DNA of 15,083 bases. It comes from Fidelibacterota bacterium (GTDB taxonomy: Bacteria; Bipolaricaulota; Bipolaricaulia; Bipolaricaulales; Bipolaricaulaceae). The notes under the pieces are model-generated. The model saw only the letters and a program-made list of their open reading frames with translations. It made no database searches and was not told the DNA's origin. This document shows positions 6,355 to 12,059 of the stretch, piece after piece. Positions within the stretch are counted from its first letter, which is position 1. Each line of letters begins with the position of its first letter. Position numbers and translations under genes: made by a program. The stretch covers positions 1 through 15,083 of the forward strand of contig JAJRVI010000033.1 of assembly GCA_024277405.1 (NCBI GenBank). The letters are read 5' to 3'.

Positions 6355-8187
6355 CTATTTTACATCCGGTGTTCCGCCGAGCTCGCGGATCCGGGCCTCC
6401 AACCATGACCGGTCCAGGAGCGCCACCCCCGCCGCCCCGATCCCCGCGTGCACCCCCAGGGCCGGGGAGGCCGGGGCCACGTGTACCTCGGCCGCCCCCG
6501 CGGCGGCGAGCCCGGCGGCGAGCCGCTCCGCCACGGAGGGGGCCGCGGCGTGGGCCACCCCTGCCATCGGGGCCCCCATGGAGCGCATCGCCTCCCGGGC
6601 CAATGAGAGGAGCTTTCGGAGGAGGTGTGCCCGCCCCATGACGGGGGCCACGGGCCTTATCTCCCCACGCGTTATGTCCACTGCCATCCCCAGGCGCGCC
6701 CGGTGCGTCAGCCATCCGGCGGCCCAGGGGATCCGGCCCGAGCGCGCCAGGGGCATGAGGTCCGGCAGGGCGGCCCAGGCCCGCACCCTGTCCGCGGCCT
6801 CCCGGGCGATGGTCGCCGCGGCCTCGAGGCCCAAACCCGCCCCCAGGGCGGCCACGGCGGCCAGGACCACGAGCCCCAAACCCACGGAGATGGTCCCGGA
6901 GTCCACCACCTCGATCCGCAGCCCCTCCGTCCGCAGCGCCCGGGCCACCTGGAGCCCCACCCCGAAGGTGCCGGAGAGCCCCCCGGCGAGGAAGATCCCC
7001 AACACCCCGACGTGGGTTCGTCCCAGGTAGGCGAACACATCGCGGAAATCCCCGGGGGGAGGCTGGGACGTGCCCACGGGAACGCCCTCGCCCAGCTTCG
7101 CATAGAACTCCCCCGGGGTGAGTTCCAACCGGTCCCGGAGGTCCTCCTCCCCAAGGTGCACCCGCACCGGGACGAGGGCGACGCGGTGACGGGCGAGGAG
7201 GTACGGAGGGAGGTCACAGGCGGTATCGGTGACCAGGGCGATCCCCTCCCCGGGCCCCGGGGGCGCCGTCCGCCACATGTCGTCGACCTTCTCCGCGGTC
7301 ACGCGGCCATGGGCCCTGGCCGCTTCGAACACGTAAGCCGGGAGGTTGGTGTGGACGTGCAGGCGCAGGACATGGCGGGAGCCGGCCACCACCACCGAGT
7401 CCCCGAGCTCCAGGAGGGCCTCCTTGACCGCGGCGTGGTCGATCCCCTCCCCCTCCACGGCGCACTCCACACAGTAACGGAACGCGGGGGCCGCCTCTTC
7501 GGGTACCGCCCCTTCGGGGACGGGGGCGGCCCGGGGTAGCTCGATCTCCGCCACCTCGCCGGTATGGATCAGCCGCACCACCCCTTCCAGGAACCGCACG
7601 AACCCCAGCGCGCCCGCATCCACCACGCCCGCCCGGCGCAGCACCGGCAGCGTCTCCTGGGTGCGGCGGAGGGCCTCCTGGGCCGCCCGCAGCCCCTCGC
7701 TCACCAGGGGCACGAAATCCTCCAGCCTGCGGGCCCCTTCCTGCAGGGACTGAGCGAAGGCGGCGAGGACGGAGAGGACGGTGCCCTCCTTGGGGTCGGT
7801 CAGGGCCTCCCAGGCCCGTTCCGCGGCCCGGCGCACCGCCCGGGCGAAGGGCCGGGCGTCCACCCGCCACTTGCCCGCCAGGCCCTCGGCGAGGCCCTGG
7901 AAGAACCCGGCCATGATGACGCCGGAGTTCCCCCGGGCCCCGTACAGGGCGGCCTCCGCGGCTGAGCTCGCCACCTCTCCCACGTGGGAGGAGTTCGTCT
8001 CCTGGAGCCGGCGCACGATGGCCCCCATGGTGGCGGCGAGGTTCTTCCCGGTGTCGGCGTCGGCCACGGGGAAGACGTTGATGCGATCGAGCTCCGCGGC
8101 ACAGGCGATCACCCGCTTGGCCCCCGCCACGATGGCCCGGCGCAACCTGTACCCGTCCAGATAGCGTATCTTCACGGGACCGTTCAC
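6355..8187 (-). CDS. DAK2-DegV fusion protein, probable single-chain fatty-acid kinase (FakA-FakB like)
   Basis: Numbering from GTG 8187 (610 residues). Residues about 7-210 are a DAK2/DhaL-type kinase domain, with INVFPVADADTG holding the Mg-binding aspartates D43 and D45 and GARGNSGVI near 83-91. About 235-305 match the FakA middle domain, with YCVEC (Cys239, Cys242) and LHVHTN (His277, His279) as likely zinc ligands. From about 315 to the end is a DegV/FakB fatty-acid-binding domain: VTDTACDLP, GTSQPPPGDF near 372-381, GGLSGTFG, ARSGRI and a late HAGIGA. In bacteria with separate proteins, FakB presents a fatty acid to FakA, which makes acyl phosphate for phospholipid synthesis; fusing them suggests one self-contained enzyme. 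The frame is open to ATG codons at 8238, 8298 and 8325, but GGAGGT lies just before GTG 8187 and homology begins there, so the start is uncertain. It probably heads an operon with the molybdenum subunit gene. Confidence 0.85.
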   Translation of the reverse strand: MNGPVKIRYLDGYRLRRAIVAGAKRVIACAAELDRINVFPVADADTGKNLAATMGAIVRRLQETNSSHVGEVASSAAEAALYGARGNSGVIMAGFFQGLAEGLAGKWRVDARPFARAVRRAAERAWEALTDPKEGTVLSVLAAFAQSLQEGARRLEDFVPLVSEGLRAAQEALRRTQETLPVLRRAGVVDAGALGFVRFLEGVVRLIHTGEVAEIELPRAAPVPEGAVPEEAAPAFRYCVECAVEGEGIDHAAVKEALLELGDSVVVAGSRHVLRLHVHTNLPAYVFEAARAHGRVTAEKVDDMWRTAPPGPGEGIALVTDTACDLPPYLLARHRVALVPVRVHLGEEDLRDRLELTPGEFYAKLGEGVPVGTSQPPPGDFRDVFAYLGRTHVGVLGIFLAGGLSGTFGVGLQVARALRTEGLRIEVVDSGTISVGLGLVVLAAVAALGAGLGLEAAATIAREAADRVRAWAALPDLMPLARSGRIPWAAGWLTHRARLGMAVDITRGEIRPVAPVMGRAHLLRKLLSLAREAMRSMGAPMAGVAHAAAPSVAERLAAGLAAAGAAEVHVAPASPALGVHAGIGAAGVALLDRSWLEARIRELGGTPDVK

Positions 8188-8261
8188 CACGACCTCCGTT
8201 CGGGATTTTACCGGCCTTCTACGCCCAAACGACCCCATGCGCGGGCCGCCGTCCACACACC

Positions 8262-8290
8262 TTGACAGGGGAGGATAAATATCATATCTA
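8262..8290 (+). promoter_or_regulatory. Sigma-70-like promoter, plus strand
   Basis: A consensus TTGACA at 8262-8267 is followed after exactly 17 bases by TATCTA at 8285-8290, which has the TAT half of a -10 element. Initiation would fall at about 8297, on the ATG of the micro-ORF, and the transcript could run on into the transporter operon. The -35 match is strong and the -10 match is moderate. Confidence 0.45.
8281..8286 (-). promoter_or_regulatory. Possible -10 element for the DAK2-DegV gene, minus strand
   Basis: Read on the minus strand, 8286 down to 8281 spells TATGAT, one mismatch from TATAAT. It overlaps the plus-strand -10, so the two promoters would compete. No consensus -35 is seen at the proper distance. 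Transcription would begin near 8274, which favours translation starts at 8238 or further downstream over 8325 and 8298. Confidence 0.35.
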
Positions 8291-8296
8291 GAAGCC

Positions 8297-8416
8297 ATGG
8301 AGGTGATGGACTTGCGCGAACCCATCGGCGGAGTGATGGCGCCGTTCGCGGCGAAGCCCGTCTGCTTCTTCCCCCTCCCGGTGCATCCCCACCATCCGGG
8401 CCATCCGGCCCATTGA
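8297..8416 (+). CDS. Possible 39-codon His-rich micro-ORF, function unknown
   Basis: ATG 8297 opens 39 codons ending at TGA 8414-8416. The predicted peptide has a single Cys and a His/Pro-rich tail, VHPHHPGHPAH, built from a 9-bp tandem repeat (CCATCCGGG at 8392-8400, CCATCCGGC at 8401-8409). The ATG coincides with the start point predicted from the promoter at 8262-8290, so it could be leaderless. Alternatively TTG 8312 follows GGAGGTG at 8299-8305 by six bases. The next frame continues beyond the stop as DPEKTPKRFLK to TAA at 8448-8450, which could mark a frameshifted remnant. It could be a leader peptide, a metal-binding peptide, a gene relic or chance; evidence is thin. Confidence 0.25.
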   Translation: MEVMDLREPIGGVMAPFAAKPVCFFPLPVHPHHPGHPAH

Positions 8417-8514
8417 TCCCGAGAAGACCCCCAAGCGGTTCCTGAAGTAAAGCAACGTCGTTAGATCCCTAGGTTATCCCCGGTGTGTGATACGCCCCGG
8501 GGAGAGGGCACTTG

Positions 8515-8533
8515 TGTAAGCGAAATGCTTACA
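8515..8533. promoter_or_regulatory. Perfect 19-bp inverted repeat, probable operator of the transporter operon
   Basis: TGTAAGC at 8515-8521 and GCTTACA at 8527-8533 form perfect 7-bp arms around a five-base GAAAT centre. The repeat is AT-richer than its surroundings and ends 13 bases before the Shine-Dalgarno of the binding-protein gene. Size and symmetry fit a dimeric helix-turn-helix repressor of the GntR or TetR kind. No regulator gene is next to it. It could also fold as a small RNA hairpin in the leader. Confidence 0.55.
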
Positions 8534-8546
8534 TGGATTTTCATAC

Positions 8547-8554
8547 GGAGGTGA
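8547..8554 (+). promoter_or_regulatory. Strong ribosome binding site that sets the binding-protein start
   Basis: GGAGGTGA lies five bases before ATG 8560. The reading frame is open further upstream from TTG 8512, but that start has no such site and would add residues before the signal peptide and overlap the operator, so 8560 is chosen. Confidence 0.8.
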
Positions 8555-8559
8555 ACCAA

Positions 8560-9348
8560 ATGAAGCGCATCGGCGTGATCTTGATGGTATCGGCGATCCT
8601 CGGGATCGGCGTGGCGTGGGGGGCCGAGAAGCAGGTCTACATCGTGGGATTGGACGCGGCCTTCCCTCCTTTCACTTGGGTGGAACGCGGCGAGTTCAAG
8701 GGCTTCGACGTGGAGGTGATGCGGGCCATCGCGGAGCTCGAGGGCTTCCAGGTCGAGTTCCGGGATCTCCCGTGGGCGACGATCATCACCGCCCTTGCCC
8801 AGGGAAAGATCGACATCATCGCCTCAGGCCTCTCGATCACCTGCGAGCGGGATGCGGTGATCGATTACTCCGAGCCGTACTGGGAGGTGGACCAGGCCAT
8901 CCTCGTGAGAAGCGACTCCGATTACAACGCCATCACCGCGTTCTTCGGGACCACGGTGGGGGCCCAGGCCTGTACCACTGGTTACCAATGGCTGGAGGAC
9001 AACCTGGTGAAGGTGGGCGTGGATGTGACGCTTCGGGCCTACGAGACCTACGACATGGCGGTGAGCGATCTCGAGAGCGGGCGCATCGCGGCCGTGCTTT
9101 GCGATACCGATACCGCCCTGGGGTTCGTGCAGGCCGGCCGCAGGGTGAGGATCGCGGGGATCGTGAAGACCGGGGAGCAGTACGCCTACGCCGTGAGGGC
9201 GGGCGATCCTTACGGGCTCCTCCCGCGCATAAACGATGGTCTCCGTGCGCTCTACGAATCCGGGATCTGGGCCGAGCTCATGGCCAAGTACTTCCCGGGG
9301 AGGGCCGTCGTCCCGGTGCCGCTCGCGCGGACGCTGGACTGCGACTGA
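8560..9348 (+). CDS. Polar amino-acid ABC transporter, periplasmic substrate-binding protein
   Basis: The 262-residue product starts with a signal peptide (MKRIGVILMVSAILGIGVAWGA) without a lipobox cysteine, so it should be a soluble periplasmic protein rather than a lipoprotein. The mature part is a family 3 solute-binding protein: VGLDAAFPPFTW opens lobe 1, KGFDVEVMRAI follows, then DIIASGLSIT with C-E-R, whose Arg normally binds the substrate carboxylate, then IDYSEPYW, a lobe 2 segment and a C-terminal NDGLRALYESGIWAELMAKYF. Homologues bind polar or charged amino acids such as glutamine, arginine or cystine; the exact ligand cannot be called. It is the first gene of a three-gene importer, with an operator-like repeat before it and a strong hairpin right after its stop. 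Confidence 0.92.
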   Translation: MKRIGVILMVSAILGIGVAWGAEKQVYIVGLDAAFPPFTWVERGEFKGFDVEVMRAIAELEGFQVEFRDLPWATIITALAQGKIDIIASGLSITCERDAVIDYSEPYWEVDQAILVRSDSDYNAITAFFGTTVGAQACTTGYQWLEDNLVKVGVDVTLRAYETYDMAVSDLESGRIAAVLCDTDTALGFVQAGRRVRIAGIVKTGEQYAYAVRAGDPYGLLPRINDGLRALYESGIWAELMAKYFPGRAVVPVPLARTLDCD

Positions 9349-9356
9349 ACCCGCAC

Positions 9357-9385
9357 GGGAGGGGACGGGTCGCCCGTCCCCTCCC
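9357..9385 (+). promoter_or_regulatory. Perfect 13-bp intercistronic hairpin between binding protein and permease genes
   Basis: GGGAGGGGACGGG at 9357-9369 pairs without a mismatch with CCCGTCCCCTCCC at 9373-9385 around a TCG loop. It starts eight bases after the stop codon of the binding-protein gene and ends 24 bases before the permease start. No T-tract follows, so full termination is unlikely. Stable hairpins in this place are known in other binding-protein operons to protect the upstream mRNA or partly stop transcription, giving more binding protein than permease; that role is inferred here. Confidence 0.75.
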
Positions 9386-9409
9386 AAGATCCCTTCGTCC
9401 GCGGCCGAC

Positions 9410-10081
9410 GTGAACGCCCTCATTCGCGAGCTCCCCTGGTTCCTCCGCGGGGTCCTGGTCACCCTGGAGGTCCTCTCCGGGGTGATGGCGGTGGGGTTCG
9501 TGCTGGGACTCTTCCTCTCCGTGCTGGAGGTTTACTGGCCCCGGCCGATCGCGCTCCCCGCCACCATCATCGAGCGGGCCCTACGCGGGGTCCCCCCCAT
9601 CGTCCTCCTGCTCCTCGTGTTCTACCTCCCCTGGGACCTCCCCCCGCTGGCCGTGGCCATCGCCGCCCTGGGGCTGTGTTCGGGGGCGTACCAATCGCAG
9701 ATCTTCCGGAGCGCCATCCGCTCCGTGGGGCGGGGACAGGTGGAGGCCGGCCTATCCCTGGGACTGACGCGGGCACAGACGGTGATCCACGTCGTCCTTC
9801 CCCAGGCCCTCCGCCGTGCCATCGGCCCCTGGTCCAACGAGTTCGCCTCCGAGATCAAGGACACCTCCCTGGCCTACATCGTGGGGGTGGTGGAGATACT
9901 GCGGCAGGCCCGGTACGTGATCGCGTACACGTTCGGCCACTCGCTGCTGATCTACGGCACCTGCGCCCTTATCTATTTCGCCCTGACCCGGGTGGGAAAC
10001 CACTTCATCTACCGCCTGGAGGAGAGGCTTTGGATCCCCGGGTTCGAGGGCCGCCGCGCCGTGGAGGAGCGCCGGTGGTGA
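9410..10081 (+). CDS. Polar amino-acid ABC transporter permease 1
   Basis: The protein is an inner-membrane permease of the HisM/HisQ type. It has an N-terminal hydrophobic helix (LVTLEVLSGVMAVGFVLGL), several more membrane segments, RGVPPIVLLLLVFYLPW, and the EAA loop that contacts the ATPase (GQVEAGLSLGLT, then VVLPQALRRAIGP), followed by IKDTSLAYIVGVVEI. GTG 9410 is chosen because homology starts there, giving 223 residues. No good Shine-Dalgarno precedes it, so translation may depend on coupling or on the hairpin just upstream. The frame is open upstream to 9236, but that part is a shadow of the binding-protein gene. Its stop overlaps the start of the second permease by four bases (GTGA), pointing to a heterodimeric channel. 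Confidence 0.9.
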   Translation: MNALIRELPWFLRGVLVTLEVLSGVMAVGFVLGLFLSVLEVYWPRPIALPATIIERALRGVPPIVLLLLVFYLPWDLPPLAVAIAALGLCSGAYQSQIFRSAIRSVGRGQVEAGLSLGLTRAQTVIHVVLPQALRRAIGPWSNEFASEIKDTSLAYIVGVVEILRQARYVIAYTFGHSLLIYGTCALIYFALTRVGNHFIYRLEERLWIPGFEGRRAVEERRW

Positions 10082-10749
10082 GCTTCTGGGAGCTGGCCCG
10101 GGATTCCCTCCCCGCGCTCCTCGGCGGGGCGGCGGTCACGGTGGAGCTCACCGCGATCTGCATCGCCGCGGGGTTCCTCCTGGGGTGGCTGCTGGCCTTG
10201 GGGCGCATCTACGGGGGGAGGGTCGCGTTCGCCGTCTGCACCGGCTACATCGAGTTCGTGCGTGGGACGCCCCTCTTGGTCCAGCTCTTCTTCCTCTACT
10301 ATGGGCTCCCGGACGTGGGAATCGTGTTGCCACCGCTGCTTGCCGCGGGGATCGCCATGGGCCTCAACACCGCGGCCTACCAGGCGGAGTACTTCCGCGG
10401 TGCGATCCGATCGATACCGCGGGGACAGGTGGAGGCGGCCTATGCCCTGGGGATGAGCCGCTTCCAGGCCTTCCGCCACATCGTCTTCCCCCAGGCCATG
10501 CGGACCGTGATGCCGGCGTGGTCGAACGAGCTCATATACATGCTCAAGTATTCCTCCCTCGCGTTCGTGGTGGGGGTCCCGGAGCTCATGGGGCGCGCGA
10601 ACCTCATCGCCGCCCGGAACTTCCGCTACTTCGAGCTCTACCTCATCGTGGCCGGGATCTACATCGGCCTCGTGTGGACGCTTTCCGGGGCCGTCTCGCT
10701 TTTGGAGCGCAGGCTCAAGGTGCCGGGTCTCGGTGAGCCGGGCTGTTGA
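10078..10749 (+). CDS. Polar amino-acid ABC transporter permease 2
   Basis: This second permease also has 223 residues and pairs with the one just before it. It shows SFWELARDSLPALLGGAAVTVELT at the N-terminus, RGTPLLVQLFFLYYGLP, the EAA loop (GQVEAAYALGMSRFQAF, then IVFPQAMRTVMPAWSNE), LKYSSLAFVVGVPELM and a final helix ending in LLERRLKVPG, all typical of HisM/GlnP-type subunits. GTG 10078 is used because GGAGGAG at 10063-10069 lies eight bases upstream and it gives a GTGA overlap with the previous stop; GTG 10075 is an alternative. The operon ends here: the next gene is on the other strand, and no ATP-binding subunit (HisP/GlnQ type) follows, so the ATPase must be encoded elsewhere or shared. 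Confidence 0.92.
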   Translation: MSFWELARDSLPALLGGAAVTVELTAICIAAGFLLGWLLALGRIYGGRVAFAVCTGYIEFVRGTPLLVQLFFLYYGLPDVGIVLPPLLAAGIAMGLNTAAYQAEYFRGAIRSIPRGQVEAAYALGMSRFQAFRHIVFPQAMRTVMPAWSNELIYMLKYSSLAFVVGVPELMGRANLIAARNFRYFELYLIVAGIYIGLVWTLSGAVSLLERRLKVPGLGEPGC

Positions 10750-10751
10750 GC

Positions 10752-10765
10752 CCCGGATGGCCGGG
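10752..10765. terminator. Short hairpin between convergent genes
   Basis: CCCGG at 10752-10756 and CCGGG at 10761-10765 form a 5-bp stem with an ATGG loop. It occupies most of the 19-base gap between the permease stop at 10749 and the stop of the opposing gene at 10769. It is a weak candidate for a bidirectional terminator, with no T-tract. Confidence 0.3.
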
Positions 10766-10768
10766 TCC

Positions 10769-11530
10769 CTACCACGGGCGGAGGGGAAGCAACCTCATCT
10801 CCAGGAGTTCGGGACCGGCGAGGTCCTGGATAGGGATGTCCCCTCCCCCGGAGCCCTTGGGGCGGGCCCGGCAGCGGAGGAGCAACCGAATCAGTCCGCG
10901 CCTGAACCACCGGTTGCCCATGCGTGCGGGCGGAGGTCCGGGGACGATGAGCGGCTCCCGCCTCAGCGCGGTGACAAGCCTCCACAGGCCGGGCGGGCGC
11001 GGTGCGGCGGGGATGTCCCTGAAGAGATACCGGCCGAAGCGCCGCTGTTCCCCGTTCCCACCCGCGGCACCGCAGTAAAAGGCCCGGTTGGCGAGCTCGG
11101 GAAACGCCATGAAAAGCGAGAGGGTGTACGCCCAATCGGCTCCCAACGTATCCTTCACCCTGGGATACGAGAACCACGCGCGCAGATAATGCTCGTAGGC
11201 CGCGGGCTCCGCGCGGCACAGCTCCGGGGAAAGGAGGAACGCGAGGATGCTGGTGCGCAGGAGCTCGGTATGGCCAGCGGGGACGATGGGATCCGGGACT
11301 CTCCCGACCCGGACGAGCAGGGCCCTGGCCTTGCATTCCCCGAGCTCGATGCTCACGTTTATTTCCGACTGGAGGGAAAAGATGCTCGTACGGATTCCGG
11401 GGTAGTCGGGGGCGTGGATGAGATCGTTGATGGTGCACGCCCTACGCGCGCATATGCGCAAGATGTTCAGGCGTAACCCGCTCCGGGCGATGGCCCGCCT
11501 CATGGCGCCGATAGAGGTCACGTAGCACAT
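10769..11530 (-). CDS. Uncharacterised protein, possible winged-helix N-terminal domain
   Basis: I do not recognise a named family in this 253-residue protein. Its amino-acid pattern, with regular hydrophobic helices, supports it over the Pro/Gly/Arg-rich frame on the opposite strand. Residues about 18-75 have the look of a winged helix-turn-helix: LNILRICARRACTINDLI, a PGIRTSIFSLQSE recognition-like segment, then a short beta hairpin. About 88-170 form a helical region with aromatic patches (AAYEHYLRAWFSYP, DWAYTLSLFMAFP) and three Cys. The last 80 residues are Arg/Pro-rich and probably disordered. A DNA-binding regulator is a weak inference. ATG 11530 is preceded by AAGGGG at about eight bases. 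It lies between the importer operon and the suf operon with no clear link to either. Confidence 0.6.
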   Translation of the reverse strand: MCYVTSIGAMRRAIARSGLRLNILRICARRACTINDLIHAPDYPGIRTSIFSLQSEINVSIELGECKARALLVRVGRVPDPIVPAGHTELLRTSILAFLLSPELCRAEPAAYEHYLRAWFSYPRVKDTLGADWAYTLSLFMAFPELANRAFYCGAAGGNGEQRRFGRYLFRDIPAAPRPPGLWRLVTALRREPLIVPGPPPARMGNRWFRRGLIRLLLRCRARPKGSGGGDIPIQDLAGPELLEMRLLPLRPW

Positions 11531-11593
11531 CGTAAGGACCCCTTGTGACTTAAGGTTTATGGGTAGGAGCCATCAGCCGCGGGCGCGGCGGTT

Positions 11594-11658
11594 AAAGGGC
11601 GGGCCCCATCGCCGGCATGAATGCTAGGCAAAACGGTCGGCCCCCACAACCGCCCTTT
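11594..11658 (-). terminator. Long inverted repeat just after sufU, possible terminator or 3' structure
   Basis: AAAGGGCGG at 11594-11602 and CCGCCCTTT at 11650-11658 are perfect 9-bp arms about 47 bases apart. On the minus strand the structure begins at the sufU stop codon itself and would close a loop with smaller internal pairings. It lies at the end of the suf operon, so a role in termination or mRNA 3'-end protection is plausible. The wide loop and lack of a T-run make it atypical for an intrinsic terminator. Confidence 0.35.
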
Positions 11659-12059
11659 CAGGAACGAGCTGTCTCGGATTCCCCCTTCCGTGCACGGGGA
11701 CCGAGGGAGGCGAGGGCCTTCTGCAGGGTGCGATAGGGGAGGAGGGCGCATTTCAGGCGGGGCTTTATCACGCCCCCCAGGGCCTCGAGAAGCTCCTCCT
11801 CCCGCATCACCCGTAGCTCCTCGAGCTTCTTCCCCTTGATCATCTCGGTGAAGAGCGAGGCCGAGGCCATGGAGATGGCACATCCCCGGCCGTCGAACCG
11901 CACGTCCTCCACGGCCCCGTCCCTCACCTTCAACTGCAGCCGCAGCACGTCCCCGCAGGGGACGTTGGCCTCGGTGACATCCACGTCGGGGTCCGGGAGC
12001 GTCCCCTTGTTCCGGGGGTTGCGCCAGTGCTCGATGATCAGGTCCTCGTAAGGGCTCAT
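11658..12059 (-). CDS. sufU: SufU, zinc-dependent sulfurtransferase partner of SufS
   Basis: This 133-residue protein belongs to the IscU/NifU-N scaffold fold. It has the three conserved cysteines and the aspartate: PCGD (Cys35, Asp37), GRGCAIS (Cys60) and RLKCALLPY (Cys104). The long helical segment between the second and third Cys (KGKKLEELRVMREEELLEALGGV) marks SufU rather than IscU. In characterised Gram-positive systems SufU binds zinc and takes persulfide sulfur from SufS for delivery to the SufB-SufC complex. ATG 12059 is chosen because family homology starts at MSPYEDLIIEHW and because its ATGA overlaps the sufS stop; an upstream start in the same frame would add six residues. It is the last gene of the operon. 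Confidence 0.92.
   Translation of the reverse strand: MSPYEDLIIEHWRNPRNKGTLPDPDVDVTEANVPCGDVLRLQLKVRDGAVEDVRFDGRGCAISMASASLFTEMIKGKKLEELRVMREEELLEALGGVIKPRLKCALLPYRTLQKALASLGPRARKGESETARS

Larger units (their letters stand above)
8188..8559. other. Longest intergenic region: divergent promoters, possible micro-ORF, leader and operator
   Basis: This 372-base stretch separates the divergent DAK2-DegV and amino-acid transporter operons. From left to right it holds the untranslated or poorly conserved upstream part of the DAK2-DegV frame, back-to-back promoter-like hexamers around 8262-8290, a His-rich micro-ORF at 8297-8416, a possible hairpin (CCCCGG at 8478-8483 with CCGGGG at 8497-8502), a perfect inverted repeat at 8515-8533 and a strong ribosome binding site at 8547-8554. 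I do not recognise a riboswitch class or small-RNA family in it. Confidence 0.55.

Noticed and set aside
5203..6408. Plus-strand open frame of 401 codons, and smaller ones, across the molybdenum subunit gene
   Set aside because: Low-complexity His/Gly/Arg composition and no domain; the minus strand carries all xanthine-dehydrogenase-family motifs without interruption.
8478..8502. Leader hairpin (CCCCGG with CCGGGG) considered as part of a riboswitch or tRNA-like structure
   Set aside because: Only one short stem with a 13-base loop; no conserved core of a known riboswitch class, no cloverleaf and no terminator or T-tract nearby.
8512..8559. Upstream TTG start that would lengthen the binding protein by 16 residues
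   Set aside because: It lies inside the operator-like repeat and has no Shine-Dalgarno, while ATG 8560 has GGAGGTGA at ideal distance and begins the signal peptide.
10733..11476. Plus-strand open frame of 247 codons overlapping the uncharacterised minus-strand gene
   Set aside because: Composition is Arg/Gly/Pro/Glu-rich without regular hydrophobic pattern; the minus-strand product looks far more like a folded protein.
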